This document shows positions 30,938-32,920 of a DNA stretch of 32,920 nucleotides, one piece after another. A program made the position numbers and the translations under genes. The number at the start of each line of letters is the position of its first letter. Within the stretch, counting starts at the first letter, position 1. Origin of the DNA: Loktanella sp. (lineage in GTDB: Bacteria; Pseudomonadota; Alphaproteobacteria; Rhodobacterales; Rhodobacteraceae); contig JAIBDT010000035.1 of assembly GCA_024686085.1 (NCBI GenBank), forward strand, positions 1 through 32,920. The letters are read 5' to 3'. The notes under the pieces are model-generated. The model was not told where the DNA came from. It did no database searches and worked only from the letters and a program-made list of their open reading frames with translations.

Positions 30938-31720
30938 ATGATTAGAGCAGTCGTTTGGGGTGAGAATGTCCATGAGCAAACCAACAAGGTTGTGGCTGAT
31001 TTGTATCCTGACGGGATGCATGGCGCGATTGCTGCTGCTCTGAACGCGCAGGAAGGCATCACCGCGACAACCGCGACGTTGCAAGAGCCCGAACATGGGT
31101 TGACGGAGGCACGACTTGCGCAAACGGATGTTCTGTTATGGTGGGGTCACGCGGCACATGGCGATGTGTCCGACGAGATTGTCGAACGTGTGGCTGATCA
31201 TGTGAATGCGGGGTTGGGATTGATCTTATTGCACTCTGCGCATTTCGCCAAAATCTTTAAACGCCTGATGGGCACACCCTGCAACTTAACGTGGCGCGAA
31301 GCGGGCGAAAGGGAACGCTTGTGGGTTGCGTCTCGTAATCATCCGATTGCAGCGGGGTTGCCTGACCACTTTGAGCTTGAAAACGAAGAAATGTACGGCG
31401 AGCCCTTTGGCGTGCCGGAGCCGCTAGAGACCGTGTTCATCAGTTGGTTTCAGGGCGGCGAGGTTTTCCGTTCTGGGCTGACCTATAAACGTGGGGCGGG
31501 GAGTGTGTTTTACTTTCGCCCCGGTCACGAGACCTATCCGACTTATCATGACGCGAATGTTCAAACCGTATTGCGAAACGCCGTACGCTGGGCGCATAAT
31601 CCTGCGCCGCGTCTTCAAGGCGTCAATGACGCGCCAAACGTGCCAGTTGAACAGGCCCTAGAGCCGATCGTTGAGCGCGGGCCGCGGTTACACCAAGACG
31701 GCGAGGACGGGTTTCGATGA
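30938..31720 (+). CDS. thuA: ThuA domain protein (trehalose utilisation type)
   Basis: A 260-residue protein of the class I glutamine amidotransferase-like fold, without an evident catalytic Cys triad, as in ThuA. Recognisable parts are [14 protein letters not shown] at the start, [41 protein letters not shown] and [14 protein letters not shown]. In Sinorhizobium and Agrobacterium ThuA works with ThuB on trehalose and related disaccharides, via 3-keto sugars. I used the ATG at 30938 with GGAGAG before it; the earlier in-frame ATG at 30881 lies inside the regulatory palindrome. The stop overlaps the next start as ATGA. No sugar transporter is adjacent, so the actual glycoside is unknown. Confidence 0.88.
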   Translation: MIRAVVWGENVHEQTNKVVADLYPDGMHGAIAAALNAQEGITATTATLQEPEHGLTEARLAQTDVLLWWGHAAHGDVSDEIVERVADHVNAGLGLILLHSAHFAKIFKRLMGTPCNLTWREAGERERLWVASRNHPIAAGLPDHFELENEEMYGEPFGVPEPLETVFISWFQGGEVFRSGLTYKRGAGSVFYFRPGHETYPTYHDANVQTVLRNAVRWAHNPAPRLQGVNDAPNVPVEQALEPIVERGPRLHQDGEDGFR

Positions 31721-32763
31721 CTGTGGTGAGGGTCTTGATAGTTGGCACGGGCGGGATGGCGAACCAACACGCCGAAGCCTATGCTGAGATGCCTGATGTG
31801 CAGGTTGTTGCAGGGGTCGATAGTGACCCAGTTCGGCTCTCGGGGTTTTGCGAAAAGCATGGAATTGAACACAGTTTCGGGTCCGTAGACGAGGCGATAG
31901 TGTGGGGCGCGTTTGACGCTGTTTCCAATGTGACCCCTGACGCTGTTCATTATCGTACGACGATGCCACTTTTAGGCGCAGGCAAGCATGTTCTATGCGA
32001 AAAACCTTTAGCTACGAGTGAAGCTGATGCCATTGAGATGGCACAAGCGGCGCGTGCGGAGGGTGTCGTGAATATGGTCAATCTGACCTACCGCAACGGC
32101 GCTGCTTTGACTGCCGCAGCCAAGATCGTGGCTGATGGCCAGATCGGTGAGGTCCGCCACTTTGAGGCGTCCTATCTTCAAAGTTGGCTAACCCAGCCCG
32201 CATGGGGCGATTGGCAAACCGAAGATCAATGGCTTTGGCGTCTTTCGACGGCGCATGGCTCAATGGGTGTTTTAGGTGATGTTGGAGTCCATATTCTGGA
32301 CTTTGCGACTTTCGTTGCCGGTTCTGATGTGTCGTCGCGTTTGACCACATTCGACAAGTCGAAAGATGGTCAGATCGGTGGCTATGTCTTGGATGCAAAC
32401 GACAGCATGACGATGCAGGCCACTCTGGCGAATGGTGCTGTGGGCGTGATCCATGCCAGCCGTATGGCATCGGGTCATTTGAATGACCTGCGTCTGCGCA
32501 TCTTTGGCACCAAAGGTGGTCTGGTTGTGCGATTTGAGCAAGAACAGAGCCAGCTTTCCGTCAGCTTGGGTGACGATATGTTAAAGGGGCGATGGGTCGA
32601 TGTGACTGTGCCTGAGGTGCCATCAAACTATGCGCGATTTATCGCAGCGGTCAAAGATGGTGTGCTTGTGTCACCTGACTTTGCCCGAGGTGCAATCTTG
32701 CAATCCGTTTTGGATCGGGCTTTGCAATCGGATCAGCAGCATGGGCGTTCCCTAAAGGTCTGA
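31717..32763 (+). CDS. Gfo/Idh/MocA-family oxidoreductase, ThuB-like
   Basis: A 348-residue NAD(P)-binding protein. The Rossmann motif [14 protein letters not shown] is at 9-22, EKPLAT at 95-100 and [16 protein letters not shown] near 188 is the conserved catalytic helix. Members oxidise or reduce hydroxyl groups of sugars and cyclitols. Coupling to thuA by ATGA overlap suggests the ThuAB role: oxidation of a disaccharide or glycoside to its 3-keto form. The second Gfo/Idh gene of this window, at 12977, is only distantly similar and of a different type. No terminator-like hairpin was seen in the 60 bases after the stop codon. Confidence 0.88.
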   Translation: MTVVRVLIVGTGGMANQHAEAYAEMPDVQVVAGVDSDPVRLSGFCEKHGIEHSFGSVDEAIVWGAFDAVSNVTPDAVHYRTTMPLLGAGKHVLCEKPLATSEADAIEMAQAARAEGVVNMVNLTYRNGAALTAAAKIVADGQIGEVRHFEASYLQSWLTQPAWGDWQTEDQWLWRLSTAHGSMGVLGDVGVHILDFATFVAGSDVSSRLTTFDKSKDGQIGGYVLDANDSMTMQATLANGAVGVIHASRMASGHLNDLRLRIFGTKGGLVVRFEQEQSQLSVSLGDDMLKGRWVDVTVPEVPSNYARFIAAVKDGVLVSPDFARGAILQSVLDRALQSDQQHGRSLKV

Positions 32764-32824
32764 TACTTGCGCCGCTTTACAAAGAGCGTCAGTCTGCGAG
32801 CTGAAGTCCTAAAGAGTAAGCCTT

Positions 32825-32920
32825 ATGCCAACCGATCCGCAGTCCGCCATTTTCTTTCATCCAGATGCAATCGAGAGCGCGGGCAAAGACTTGGTCGGGC
32901 GCCGCTCTGCGGGCCAGTCC
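32825..32920 (+). CDS. Probable glycosyltransferase, N-terminal fragment (runs off the window)
   Basis: Thirty-two codons are visible from the ATG at 32825, reading MPTDPQSAIFFHPDAIESAG and then DLVGRRSAGQS. The block FHPDAIE...DLVGRRSAGQSF resembles the start of a roseobacter glycosyltransferase family 4-type protein, as far as I remember. There is no Sec signal. The ribosome site is weak (AAAGAGTAAG). The gene is cut by the window end, so the call is tentative. Confidence 0.45.
   Translation, partial: MPTDPQSAIFFHPDAIESAGKDLVGRRSAGQS

Overview
The window looks like a chromosomal segment of an alphaproteobacterium of the roseobacter type (Rhodobacteraceae). This rests on gene content and order: a histone deacetylase-like gene followed by xseB, ispA and dxs; a NaChBac-type sodium channel; a complete reductive pyrimidine pathway under RutR; and protein sequences that resemble that group throughout. 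Base composition is moderately GC-rich. No rRNA, tRNA, insertion sequence, phage gene or CRISPR array was found. The assignment is by recognition, not by database search.

Layout. Positions 1-800: the end of an OmpR-type response regulator and a small secreted protein of unknown function. Positions 795-4778: a compact plus-strand operon of a histone deacetylase-like hydrolase, xseB, ispA and dxs (isoprenoid precursor supply). Positions 4782-7157: a voltage-gated sodium channel and an NAD-binding epimerase-like protein on the minus strand, and a SAM methyltransferase on the plus strand. Positions 7154-12847: a minus-strand operon of five overlapping or coupled genes. In transcription order these are a class II aldolase/adducin protein, a membrane di-iron hydroxylase, an acyl-CoA dehydrogenase, an ADP-forming acyl-CoA ligase and a CaiD-like crotonase. 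The hydroxylase frame is broken just before its third histidine box, and the correct tail lies in the frame that runs into the dehydrogenase. Positions 12977-13888: an L-arabinose/D-galactose 1-dehydrogenase.

Positions 14015-23937 form a pyrimidine catabolism island. PreT and PreA reduce uracil or thymine, RutR is the repressor, and an M20 amidohydrolase (beta-ureidopropionase role), a tiny lipoprotein and dihydropyrimidinase follow. A four-gene ABC transporter with an NMT1/THI5-type binding protein comes next, and a strong intrinsic terminator closes the operon. A near-perfect RutR operator lies in front of the hydrolase gene. A HyuA-type hydantoinase/oxoprolinase subunit follows as a separate unit.

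Positions 26112-30288 carry a YnjF-like CDP-alcohol phosphatidyltransferase followed by ynjB, ynjC and ynjD homologues. The ynjC start codon sits in the loop of a terminator-like hairpin. Then come idi (minus strand) and a divergent thuA-thuB pair. The idi-thuA gap holds two inverted copies of a LacI-type operator and a separate 14-base palindrome. The window ends in the start of a probable glycosyltransferase.

No intergenic stretch exceeds about 220 bases. The strongest candidate for something undescribed is the five-gene operon at 7154-12847, which resembles carnitine-type acyl-CoA chemistry joined to a membrane oxygenase and an aldolase.
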